From positions 1-47,410 of the forward strand of contig NZ_FWYD01000027.1 in the NCBI RefSeq assembly GCF_900176485.1: 47,410 nucleotides of DNA, written 5' to 3'. Shown here in pieces: positions 18,019 through 25,754 of the stretch (positions are counted from its first letter, which is position 1; every line of letters begins with the position of its first letter). The notes under the pieces were generated by a model, which was not told the DNA's origin, searched no databases, and saw only the letters and a program-made list of their open reading frames with translations. Origin of the DNA: Primorskyibacter flagellatus. GTDB lineage: Bacteria > Pseudomonadota > Alphaproteobacteria > Rhodobacterales > Rhodobacteraceae. A program made the position numbers and the translations under genes.

Positions 18019-19320
18019 ATGATGCCTTCCAGTTTTGCACATCAACTTGCGGTTTCTTCGGCCTTTCCCCGTTTGTCGGTGGGCATGAACGAGCCCGTGA
18101 AGATCGGATTTCTTGCACCGTTGAGCGGGCCGGTTGAATCGTGGGGCCTGCCTGGCCTGAACGGTTGCCAGATATGGGTCGACTCGTTGAACCGGTCCGG
18201 AGGCGTGATGATCAGCGGGCGGCGCTATCCGGTCGAACTCCGGGCGTATGACTGCGGTTACAATGCCGACCGCGCACAAAATGGCGCGCGCCATCTGGTC
18301 GAAGAAGAAAATGTAAAGCTGCTGTTGATGCTCGGCGGCGATACGATCACCCCGCTTCTCGATTATCTGAACGGACGGAAGATCCTGACATCGACATTGC
18401 TGCCCAGCGACCTGTCACCGGACACACCGTTCTTGATTGCCCCCAGCGAGTTGCATCCGATCTACAACGTCACCGGGGTTGAATGGCTCTCCGCCAACCG
18501 GCCAGAACTGAAGACTGTCGCACTTTGCAGCCAACAAGATGCGCTTGGCCTGCCCTCTCTGGCGACCTATCGCGCGGCTTTCGGGTGTGCCGGCATGTCT
18601 CTGATCAAGGAAGTGCAGTATTCGGCGGAATCGACGGATGTCAGATCAATCGTGCAGCCGATGCTGGATGTCGACCCGGACATCCTGTGCTGGTGCACAA
18701 GCTATACGCCGATGGTTCACGCGATGACCGAATACGCCCATGCGCATGGGTTCAAAGGCCAGATCATGTCCTGCACGCTGGATCATTATGAACGCCTCGT
18801 GGCGCGCACCTCCGTCGAGTTCATGGAAGGTACGGTCTTTCAGTTTCCCGATTTCGATGATCCCTTGCTGCGCGAAAAGACGTTTTTCTTCAACCAGCCG
18901 CATGTGTTCTTCGAGGAATATAACCGCCGTTTCCCCGACAGCTGGAGCGCGGTGAGCTGGGAATATGCCGCCATTCTGGACATCTGGCATTCGGCTGTCG
19001 AAAAATGCAACAGCGTCAACTCGGTCTCGGTCCTTGCGGCGATGAAACAGCTTGGCCACGTCTCGCACGCATTCGGTCCGGCGCATTGGTGGGGGCACGA
19101 TATGTTCGGAATCGACAACGCCCTTGTCGGGGATTGGCCGGTTGTCTCGATCAGCAAGGGCAAGGCCCGCGTCGTTGCCTTCGGCTCCATTCCCGACTGG
19201 CTGGCGCGTCACGGCGAAACCCTGAAGCAGGAAATGTCAGATTTGGGGCAGCTTTGGGATCAACGTCTGGTCACCGATGCCCCGCGTCCCGGCTTTATCT
19301 GCGAACCTCCGTCGGTCTGA
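18019..19320 (+). CDS. Amide-type periplasmic-binding-like protein without signal peptide (possible cytoplasmic sensor)
   Basis: A protein of 433 residues (411 if the ATG at 18085 is used) of the type 1 periplasmic-binding fold, in the amide/urea/branched-chain group. It is closely similar along its length to the exported binding protein at 20485-21777: both share IGFLAPL at the start, STLLPSDLSPDT, a FQFPDFDDP segment and ALVGDWPVV near the end. Unlike that protein it has no hydrophobic or twin-arginine signal; the fold begins within about 30 residues of the start. Cytoplasmic members such as AmiC act as ligand sensors controlling a partner regulator. It lies divergent to tmm and 0 bases before a convergent GntR gene. 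A signalling role is inference; a silent transporter remnant is the alternative, but the frame is intact. Confidence 0.82.
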   Translation: MMPSSFAHQLAVSSAFPRLSVGMNEPVKIGFLAPLSGPVESWGLPGLNGCQIWVDSLNRSGGVMISGRRYPVELRAYDCGYNADRAQNGARHLVEEENVKLLLMLGGDTITPLLDYLNGRKILTSTLLPSDLSPDTPFLIAPSELHPIYNVTGVEWLSANRPELKTVALCSQQDALGLPSLATYRAAFGCAGMSLIKEVQYSAESTDVRSIVQPMLDVDPDILCWCTSYTPMVHAMTEYAHAHGFKGQIMSCTLDHYERLVARTSVEFMEGTVFQFPDFDDPLLREKTFFFNQPHVFFEEYNRRFPDSWSAVSWEYAAILDIWHSAVEKCNSVNSVSVLAAMKQLGHVSHAFGPAHWWGHDMFGIDNALVGDWPVVSISKGKARVVAFGSIPDWLARHGETLKQEMSDLGQLWDQRLVTDAPRPGFICEPPSV

Positions 19321-20049
19321 TCAGAGATTCTGCAACAGCAGCTTCTGCTCTTCGATCAAATGTAATTTGATAAACTCGACAGCACGCTCCACATCGCGCG
19401 AAGCGATGGCGTTGAACAGGACATTGTAGCGCTGCTGATAATCCAGAATCCGTTTTGGTGTCAGGTGCCGCCGCAACAGCGTTGTCCGAAACGAGGTCCG
19501 GCAAGATTCGATCGCCAGATTGTAGCAGGACGCCAAAAGCGGGTTCCGCGTTCCGGTCGCGATTTTGCGGTAGAAGTTCTCTTCGCATTTGATGAATTCC
19601 AGCACATCCGTGCGCACGCCTTCGATTTCGGACATCAACCGTTCAAGGTCGCTTATGTCGCGCGGGGTCATGTTGATGACGGCAAGCCGCACCATTTCCG
19701 GCTCCAGGATGCCGCGAACGACCAGATGATCCAGCGGGCTTGTTTCAAAGGCCACCGCAATCTCCGGGCTCTCGGTCTCTGCCTCGGATTGGTAGGTCAC
19801 GAAACTGCCGCTGCCGGGACGGCGATTGATGACGTCGCGGGCCTCAAGAACATCCAGCGCTTCGCGCACCGTATTGCGCGCAACGCCAAGCTCTGCGGCC
19901 AGCGCCCTTTCCGAGGGTAGCCGCGTGCCCAACGGATATTCCTCGTTTTTGATCTGGGCGAACAATCGGTCGAGCACGACCTGCACCGTCGCACCGACCG
20001 AATGGCTGGCGATGATTTGCGAGGTTATTGTCGGGGGGTTGTCGTTCAT
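19321..20049 (-). CDS. GntR-family (FadR subgroup) transcriptional regulator
   Basis: A 242-residue protein. The winged helix-turn-helix contains GTRLPSERALAAELGVARNTVREAL, of which LGVARNTVREAL is the recognition part. It is followed by an all-helical FCD ligand domain with the His-rich pattern near FNAIASRDVERAVEFIKLHL. It faces away from the ABC operon (435 bases of intergenic DNA) and converges on the sensor-like gene. By position it probably controls the ABC operon at 20485 and may control tmm; similar sequence elements occur in both promoter regions. The ligand is unknown. Confidence 0.9.
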   Translation of the reverse strand: MNDNPPTITSQIIASHSVGATVQVVLDRLFAQIKNEEYPLGTRLPSERALAAELGVARNTVREALDVLEARDVINRRPGSGSFVTYQSEAETESPEIAVAFETSPLDHLVVRGILEPEMVRLAVINMTPRDISDLERLMSEIEGVRTDVLEFIKCEENFYRKIATGTRNPLLASCYNLAIESCRTSFRTTLLRRHLTPKRILDYQQRYNVLFNAIASRDVERAVEFIKLHLIEEQKLLLQNL

Positions 20050-20484
20050 TGGTTCTGTTTCCGGTGCGGCTCCAGCGTCTGGCGCGGGACAAAATTTCGA
20101 TTCCTGTTACTGGACGGGGCACCGCCAGAAGACTTCACATAGCAGGCCGGTCGGGCGGCTTGGGTGCAGAAGGTATCGGCGCGTGACGGCGCATACCAGC
20201 AAGTAATCGGTTCAAAACAGTCTATTTTGGTTCACTCCAATGTCAGATTCCTTCAATAATATTATACCACTTTAGAGCCACCCACAACTTTCAGAAAGCC
20301 AATCTGTAAATTGTTAAAATAATATTCTTGTGTGGAAAATGCTATCCTGTTAGCTTTTTTAAGAGAACCATGAAGAAAATTGGGCATGCCACCGTCAAGA
20401 GTGGGCCGGGGATCATCCGGAAATTGGCCTGAAATTGGTTTCTTCGCAAACCGCACTGATTGCGGCAACCAACAGGAGAGATTG
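20050..20484 (+). promoter_or_regulatory. Intergenic control region between the GntR gene and the ABC operon
   Basis: These 435 bases contain no convincing gene. They hold TTTTGGTTC at 20225-20233 and ATTATACCA at 20261-20269; the same two words occur upstream of tmm (17913-17921 and 17939-17947). The 14-base word AAAATAATATTCTT at 20316-20329 recurs upstream of mgsA (42315-42328). The region just before the ABC operon is AT-rich, and the gene itself has a GGAGAG ribosome site. No promoter matching sigma-70 well could be fixed by eye. Confidence 0.45.
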
Positions 20485-21777
20485 ATGTTTCCCAAGGGAT
20501 TGAAAAACGGCTTTTCGCGCCGCACCTTTCTTAAGTCTACGGCGGCAACAGCGCTCAGCGCGGGCCTACCGTCCATTGCGCTCGCTGCCGGCGAAACGGT
20601 CAAGATCGGCTTTCTTGCACCTTTGACTGGGGCGACCGCCGCATGGGGCGCGCCAGGTCTAAGCGGGTGCGAAATCTGGGCCGAGAAGGTCAACGCTGCT
20701 GGTGGCATCAAAATTGGTGACGACAGTCACCACATCGAATTTGTCGCCTATGACAACGAATATGACCCGGCAAAAGCCCGCACAGGTGCCACCAAACTCA
20801 TCCGCGAAGACGGCGTGAAATTCGTGATGATGCTGGGCGGTGACACATGGCCGGGCGTTCAGCCCGTCGCGGACCGGACCGGCATGCTTTTCTCGACGCT
20901 GCTTCCGTCTGATCTCTCGCCCGATACCGAAACGCTTCTTGCCCCGACCGAGGTTCATCCGATCTATCTGGTGACGGGCGTGCAATGGCTGGCAGAAAAC
21001 AAGCCGGAACTGAAAACGGCCGTGATGTGCGCGCAGGACGATGCGCTTGGCCTGCCTTCGGTAGCAACCTATCTTGCCGCATTCGAGGCCGCAGGCATCG
21101 AGATGCAGGATGAGCCACTTCTCTTTGATCCGGCGACCACTGATTTTGCGCCGATCGTCACGCGGCTGCTGTCAACCAGCCCAGACATTGTCTGCCTTGA
21201 CACCTGCTATTCCGACTATGTGCATCCGATCTGCGAACAACTGTTCCAGCAGGGCTATCAAGGCCAGATCATTTCGGCAACGGCAGATTTCTACGACCAG
21301 ATGATTGCCAAGACGTCCAAGGAGTTCATGGAAGGGTTCATCTTCCAGTTCCCGGATTTCGACGATCCGGCCCTGAATGCCGACAACATCAACTTCAAGG
21401 ATGCCAACGGGTTCTATGCTGAATACAACAAGCGGTTCCCCGGTCAGTGGGGCGCTGTAAGCTGGGAATATGCGGCAATCATGGAGCTGTGGAAAGACGC
21501 GGCGGAAAAGGCCGGGTCGGTAGAACCCGACGCCGTGCTGGCCGCGATGACAGAAGGCGGCAAGGGCAAGCACGCTTTCGGCGACGCCGACTGGTGGGGC
21601 GAAGAGATGTTCGGCATCAACAACGCGCTGGTTGGTGACTGGCCGGTTGTCGTGATCGAAGATGGCAAAGCGGTCATCAAAGGGTTCAAGTCGATCCCCG
21701 ACTGGTACGACCAGCACGGCGATCTGCTGATCAAGCATATGTCTGCCTATGATCAGATGTGGAATCAGCGCAGCTGA
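20485..21777 (+). CDS. ABC transporter substrate-binding protein, amide/branched-chain amino acid type
   Basis: A 430-residue type 1 binding protein with a twin-arginine signal (FSRRTFLKSTAATALSAGL), hence folded export. The ATG at 20485 follows GGAGAG; upstream in-frame codons are not plausible. The mature part starts GETVKIGFLAPLTGATAAWG. Several tryptophan- and acid-rich segments (WEYAAIMELW, DADWWGEEMFG) could make an aromatic pocket suited to methylated ammonium or amide groups; this is inference. Genes for two permeases and two ATPases follow. Relatives bind urea, short amides or branched-chain amino acids. In this setting a substrate among trimethylamine, its N-oxide or related small nitrogen compounds is likely. 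Confidence 0.9.
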   Translation: MFPKGLKNGFSRRTFLKSTAATALSAGLPSIALAAGETVKIGFLAPLTGATAAWGAPGLSGCEIWAEKVNAAGGIKIGDDSHHIEFVAYDNEYDPAKARTGATKLIREDGVKFVMMLGGDTWPGVQPVADRTGMLFSTLLPSDLSPDTETLLAPTEVHPIYLVTGVQWLAENKPELKTAVMCAQDDALGLPSVATYLAAFEAAGIEMQDEPLLFDPATTDFAPIVTRLLSTSPDIVCLDTCYSDYVHPICEQLFQQGYQGQIISATADFYDQMIAKTSKEFMEGFIFQFPDFDDPALNADNINFKDANGFYAEYNKRFPGQWGAVSWEYAAIMELWKDAAEKAGSVEPDAVLAAMTEGGKGKHAFGDADWWGEEMFGINNALVGDWPVVVIEDGKAVIKGFKSIPDWYDQHGDLLIKHMSAYDQMWNQRS

Positions 21778-21850
21778 GCCTCTTTCCCGGATACCCGCAG
21801 CGACGGTGCTGACCGCGCTGCGGGAACCCTGCAAAAAATGAGTATTCGTG

Positions 21851-22720
21851 ATGTTTGAACTTCTGGCCCAGACCGGCCTGAACGCCGCCTATGCTGCGTC
21901 CTATATTTCGCTTGTGGCCGTCGGGCTGGTCCTGATCTTTGGCGTCATGGGCGTGATCAACTTTGCACATGGCGAGCTGTTCATGGCCGGCTCTTACGTT
22001 GTTGTCGCCCTTTATGCCGATAGAATGGTTCCTTTTTTTGTGGCCGTGGTGGCAGGTCTGATATTTGTCGGCATTCTCGGGCTCATCATGGAGCGCGCGC
22101 TGTTTCGGCCCTTGCGCGACAATCCGTTGGGCGGACTTGTGGCCTCGATCGGCTTTCTGCTGATCCTGCAAGCCCTCGCAGTGCTGGGTTTCGGTGTACG
22201 GATGGAATATGTTCCGCCCCTCACCCAGGATGTCATCGTTTTCGCTGACAAGATCAGCATACCCGTCGCGCGCCTGTATGTGATCATTGCCGCGGTCGTG
22301 ATGCTTTCGGCGCTGTGGTATTTCCTCAAGCGCACCCGCTTTGGCTGGGCGCTACGCGCCTCGGCGCAGGATCCCGAAGCTGCCGCGCTGCAAGGCATAT
22401 CTGTCACGCAGACAGCGATGATTGCAATGTTCATCGGCGCGGGATTTGCCGGGCTGGCCGGGGCGCTGACCGCGCCGCTGGTTTCGGTAAACCCGCATAT
22501 GGGGCACACCATCATCGTCACAGCGTTCATCGTCATCATCGTGGGCGGTGTCGGATCTCTGGAAGGGGCGGTGGTGGCTTCGGTCGTCTATGCCTTCGTG
22601 CACACTTTCGTGACAACCTTCTATGACGGCGTTTTGGCGGATATCACCGGGCTTTCCCTGATGCTGATCGTGCTGATCGTCAAGCCCACCGGCCTGTTCG
22701 GGAGTGCGGATCGTGCGTAA
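21851..22720 (+). CDS. Branched-chain amino acid/amide ABC permease, LivH-like
   Basis: A 289-residue inner-membrane protein with about eight hydrophobic segments. The conserved LivH opening (VAVGLVLIFGVMGVINFAHG) and the cytoplasmic loop near LQGISVTQTAMIA identify the family. The ATG at 21851 is preferred over the in-frame GTG just before it. The stop overlaps the start of the LivM-like gene by 8 bases. Confidence 0.92.
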   Translation: MFELLAQTGLNAAYAASYISLVAVGLVLIFGVMGVINFAHGELFMAGSYVVVALYADRMVPFFVAVVAGLIFVGILGLIMERALFRPLRDNPLGGLVASIGFLLILQALAVLGFGVRMEYVPPLTQDVIVFADKISIPVARLYVIIAAVVMLSALWYFLKRTRFGWALRASAQDPEAAALQGISVTQTAMIAMFIGAGFAGLAGALTAPLVSVNPHMGHTIIVTAFIVIIVGGVGSLEGAVVASVVYAFVHTFVTTFYDGVLADITGLSLMLIVLIVKPTGLFGSADRA

Positions 22721-23666
22721 TTTCCTTATCTGGGCGGTCGTAGCCGTCGCATTGATCATCCTGCCCAATCTGGTCAGCTTTTCGCAGCAGGAAGTACTGG
22801 TATTCCTGACGATCAATATCCTTGTCGTGGCCTCTTACCGGTTGCTGACGCTGACTGGTGAATGGTCGCTTGGCCATGTCGTCATCATGGGTGTTGGTGC
22901 CTATGCTTCGGCGCTGGTGACAAAGGAACTGGGCCTTTGGGTGCCGCTGGGTATTCTGGTGGGCGGCGCTTCGGCGGCTTTCATCGCCTTTCTGCTCAGC
23001 TATCCGCTGTTCCGCATGAAAGGCTTCTACTTTCTGATCGGCAGTTTCGCTGCGGGCGAAATCATCCGCCTCATGTGGAAGCGCTTTCGCGATCCGTTCG
23101 GTGGTGCCAAGGGGATCAAGGGCATCGACCCGATGCCAGACTTTTCCATCGGCATCTACCAATTCGATTTCTTCGAGCCGGTCAGCTACTTCTACTTCTC
23201 CGCTGTCGTGGTCGCGCTGTGCCTGTGGATCCTGTGGCGGATCGAGAAATCGCCCGTCGGCCTTACCTTTCACGCTGTTCACTGGCAGGACAAACTTGCA
23301 CAGGCATCCGGCGTGAACCTGCGCAGCTACCGCACGCTGGCTTTCGTGATCGCCAGCGGATTTGCAGGGATCGCCGGCGCATTGCTTGCGCATTACATCG
23401 GCACGATCAACCCCAACAGCTTTGATGTCGAGGTGATGGTGTTCGTTCTGACCTGGGCCATTGTCGGCGGCACCGGTACATTCTACGGACCGATCTTGGG
23501 ATGCATCGTCCTGACCATCCTGAACGAAATCGTGCTGCGCGAGCTTGGCCTCGAACAGACCCGACCGCTGATTTACGGTCTGATCCTGATCCTTTCGATC
23601 CTGTTCATGCCAAATGGGCTTGAAAGCATCGTGCAGAAATTCACCCGCCGAAAGGAAGCCAAATGA
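22713..23666 (+). CDS. Branched-chain amino acid/amide ABC permease, LivM-like
   Basis: A 317-residue inner-membrane protein and partner of the LivH-like permease. Typical LivM segments are YRLLTLTGEWSLGHVVIMG near the start and WAIVGGTGTFYGPILG near the end. The GTG at 22713 with GGGAG 8 bases upstream is the best start; a GTG three codons earlier is possible. It overlaps the LivG-like gene by ATGA. Confidence 0.9.
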   Translation: MRNFLIWAVVAVALIILPNLVSFSQQEVLVFLTINILVVASYRLLTLTGEWSLGHVVIMGVGAYASALVTKELGLWVPLGILVGGASAAFIAFLLSYPLFRMKGFYFLIGSFAAGEIIRLMWKRFRDPFGGAKGIKGIDPMPDFSIGIYQFDFFEPVSYFYFSAVVVALCLWILWRIEKSPVGLTFHAVHWQDKLAQASGVNLRSYRTLAFVIASGFAGIAGALLAHYIGTINPNSFDVEVMVFVLTWAIVGGTGTFYGPILGCIVLTILNEIVLRELGLEQTRPLIYGLILILSILFMPNGLESIVQKFTRRKEAK

Positions 23667-24430
23667 CCTCCCTTCTCGAAGTGCAGAACCTCACCATGCG
23701 GTTTGGCGGTCTGACGGCCGTCGACGGCCTGAACTTCAAGGTTGAAAAGGGCCACATTCATGGTCTGATCGGACCGAACGGTGCAGGCAAAACCACAACT
23801 TTCAACATGATTTCGGGCTTTTATACGCCAAGCGACGGCAAGGTTTTGCTGAACGGCGAGGAAATCTCGGGCCTGCCCATGCACCACGTCGCCAACCGTG
23901 GCATCGTGCGCACCTTCCAGCATTCGACGCTTTTTGGCGAACTTTCGGTGCTGGACAATGCGCTGGTCGGCACGCATATGACCTTCCGGCCAAACATCTT
24001 TGCAGCCATCCTGGGCCTTGACGGCGCAGCCCGGCGGAATGCGCTTGACCGGGCCAGGTCGTCGCTGGAGTTTTTCGGTCTGGGCGGTCTTGAAAACGAG
24101 CTTGCGGGCGATCTGTCGCACGGGCATCAGCGCGCGCTTGGCATGGCGGTGGCCTATGCCTCGCGCCCCGACCTGATCCTGCTGGATGAGCCTTTTACCG
24201 GGATGAACCCCGAAGAGACCCGACAGATGATGGAACTGATGCGCCGTCTGTGCGCCGAAGGTACAACGATCCTGCTGGTGGAACATGACATGCAGGCGAT
24301 CATGGGCCTGTGCGACAACATCACCTGTATGAGTTTCGGAAAATTCCTGGCCGAAGGCGGACCGTCCGAGATCCGCAATCATCCCGACGTTATCGAAGCC
24401 TACCTGGGAGGCGCGCGTCATGTTGCTTGA
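23663..24430 (+). CDS. ABC ATPase, LivG-like
   Basis: A 255-residue ATPase. The Walker A is GPNGAGKTT and the Walker B region LILLDEPFTGMNPEE. The signature loop reads DLSHGHQRALGMAVA, where LSHG stands for the usual LSYGxQ of LivG proteins. The switch histidine lies in VEHDMQAIMGLCD. It overlaps both neighbouring genes. Confidence 0.93.
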   Translation: MTSLLEVQNLTMRFGGLTAVDGLNFKVEKGHIHGLIGPNGAGKTTTFNMISGFYTPSDGKVLLNGEEISGLPMHHVANRGIVRTFQHSTLFGELSVLDNALVGTHMTFRPNIFAAILGLDGAARRNALDRARSSLEFFGLGGLENELAGDLSHGHQRALGMAVAYASRPDLILLDEPFTGMNPEETRQMMELMRRLCAEGTTILLVEHDMQAIMGLCDNITCMSFGKFLAEGGPSEIRNHPDVIEAYLGGARHVA

Positions 24431-25127
24431 ACTGCGCGACATAAGTGTGAATTACGGCAAGATTTCCGCGATCCGCAATATCTCGATCGGCGTTCCCGAA
24501 GGTCAGATCGTGACGATCATCGGTGGCAACGGGGCGGGCAAGACGACCACGCTGCGGGCCATGTCCGGAATGCTGCCGCTTCACTCGGGTGAAATCCACT
24601 TTGATGGAAAACGCATCGACGGGATGGCCTCGCACAAGATCGTGGCGAACGGCATCGCGCATGTGCCCGAAGGCCGCCGCATCTTTCCCGACATGACGGT
24701 CGAGGAAAACCTGCGCACGGGTGCGTTTCTGCGCAAGGATCGTGACAAGATCGAAGCCGACCTTGAGGATGTCTTCAAGCGGTTTGAACGGCTGCGCGAA
24801 CGGCGGCGGCAGCGGGCGCAAACCATGTCCGGTGGCGAGCAACAGATGCTTGCGATTGGGCGGGCGCTGATGTCCGACCCGCGCATTTTGCTGATGGACG
24901 AACCGTCCATGGGTCTTGCCCCCGTGATCGTCGAGGAAATCGCACAGATCATCGAAGAGATAAACGCGCGCGGGCTTTCGGTGGTATTGGTCGAACAGAA
25001 TGCTGTGTTGGCGCTGGAATTGGCAAACCATGCGTATGTTCTGGAATCCGGCAATATGGCGCTAGAGGGACCGGCGGGGGATTTGCATGACAACGAACAC
25101 GTTCGGGCGGCGTATCTGGGGCTTTGA
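24420..25127 (+). CDS. ABC ATPase, LivF-like
   Basis: A 235-residue ATPase. Walker A is GGNGAGKTTT, the signature MSGGEQQMLAIGRAL, Walker B LLMDEPSMGLAPV, and the switch segment VLVEQNA carries Gln in place of His, as is normal for LivF. It overlaps LivG by 11 bases. With the two permeases and the Tat-exported binding protein it completes a five-gene importer. Confidence 0.93.
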   Translation: MLLELRDISVNYGKISAIRNISIGVPEGQIVTIIGGNGAGKTTTLRAMSGMLPLHSGEIHFDGKRIDGMASHKIVANGIAHVPEGRRIFPDMTVEENLRTGAFLRKDRDKIEADLEDVFKRFERLRERRRQRAQTMSGGEQQMLAIGRALMSDPRILLMDEPSMGLAPVIVEEIAQIIEEINARGLSVVLVEQNAVLALELANHAYVLESGNMALEGPAGDLHDNEHVRAAYLGL

Positions 25128-25692
25128 TCGCAGCGATGCCGAGATGAAGATGGCGCGCGCGGCTGGCTGGTCGCGCGCCGATCTGGTCTGGGAACGTCTG
25201 CTTGAGGCGGGGAATCTCGCCTGGGCCGAGGGGGTGCAGGCCAAGGCCGCAAGCCGGTTCCGTCAGGCCGATCTGCTGACGCGCCTGTGTTTTGACAGGA
25301 ATGATCTGCGTCGTGCGACATGCCACGCGAATCTCTCATTGATTGCCATGGCCGGGAACAAGCCGCACCGTGCTGCCCTCCATCAGGCCCGCGCTTTGCA
25401 GATCTGGAAAACCGCCGCCAGTCAGATCGCAACGATGAATGTCGCGCCGCGGTCGCGCAGCTCGCTGTTCCATCTGCGGCTGGAAGCGAAACACCGCGAC
25501 ACCTTTCACGACAACATGCGCAAACGGTTTTCCAATTTCGCGGCCGAGACTGAAGAGACGCTGCGGATGCTGACCGCCCCTGCCCCATCAAGACACCGGC
25601 ATTTCAGTCGTTGGCGCGGTGAAAGGCCAAACGTCTATGACGACACCCGCAAGATCATGGGTGCTTGCCTGCTGATTATCGACCGGGCCTGA
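25087..25692 (+). CDS. Hypothetical helical protein, last gene of the ABC operon
   Basis: A 201-residue protein that I cannot place in a named family. The central part (residues about 20-110) is an alternation of amphipathic helices with Ala/Leu/Arg spacing (for example NLAWAEGVQAKAASRFRQAD), resembling tetratricopeptide repeats. It is strongly basic, has no signal peptide or membrane segment, and contains 'RHRHFSRWRGERP' near its end. The proposed ATG at 25087 overlaps the LivF-like gene by 41 bases; later starts within residues 20-25 are possible. A clear terminator follows it, so it belongs to the ABC operon. Its location between the transporter and tdm suggests a role in methylated-amine uptake or control. 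Confidence 0.7.
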   Translation: MTTNTFGRRIWGFDRSDAEMKMARAAGWSRADLVWERLLEAGNLAWAEGVQAKAASRFRQADLLTRLCFDRNDLRRATCHANLSLIAMAGNKPHRAALHQARALQIWKTAASQIATMNVAPRSRSSLFHLRLEAKHRDTFHDNMRKRFSNFAAETEETLRMLTAPAPSRHRHFSRWRGERPNVYDDTRKIMGACLLIIDRA

Positions 25693-25703
25693 CAAACACC
25701 AAA

Positions 25704-25736
25704 GCCCCGAAGCCTGGCCGGCCTCGGGGCTTTTTT
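25704..25736 (+). terminator. Rho-independent terminator of the ABC operon
   Basis: A hairpin with arms GCCCCGA (25704-25710) and TCGGGGC (25724-25730) is followed by six T residues (25731-25736). It closes the 20485-25692 operon and lies just before the convergent tdm gene. Confidence 0.85.
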
Positions 25737-25754
25737 ATGTCGAACCCGACGTGA

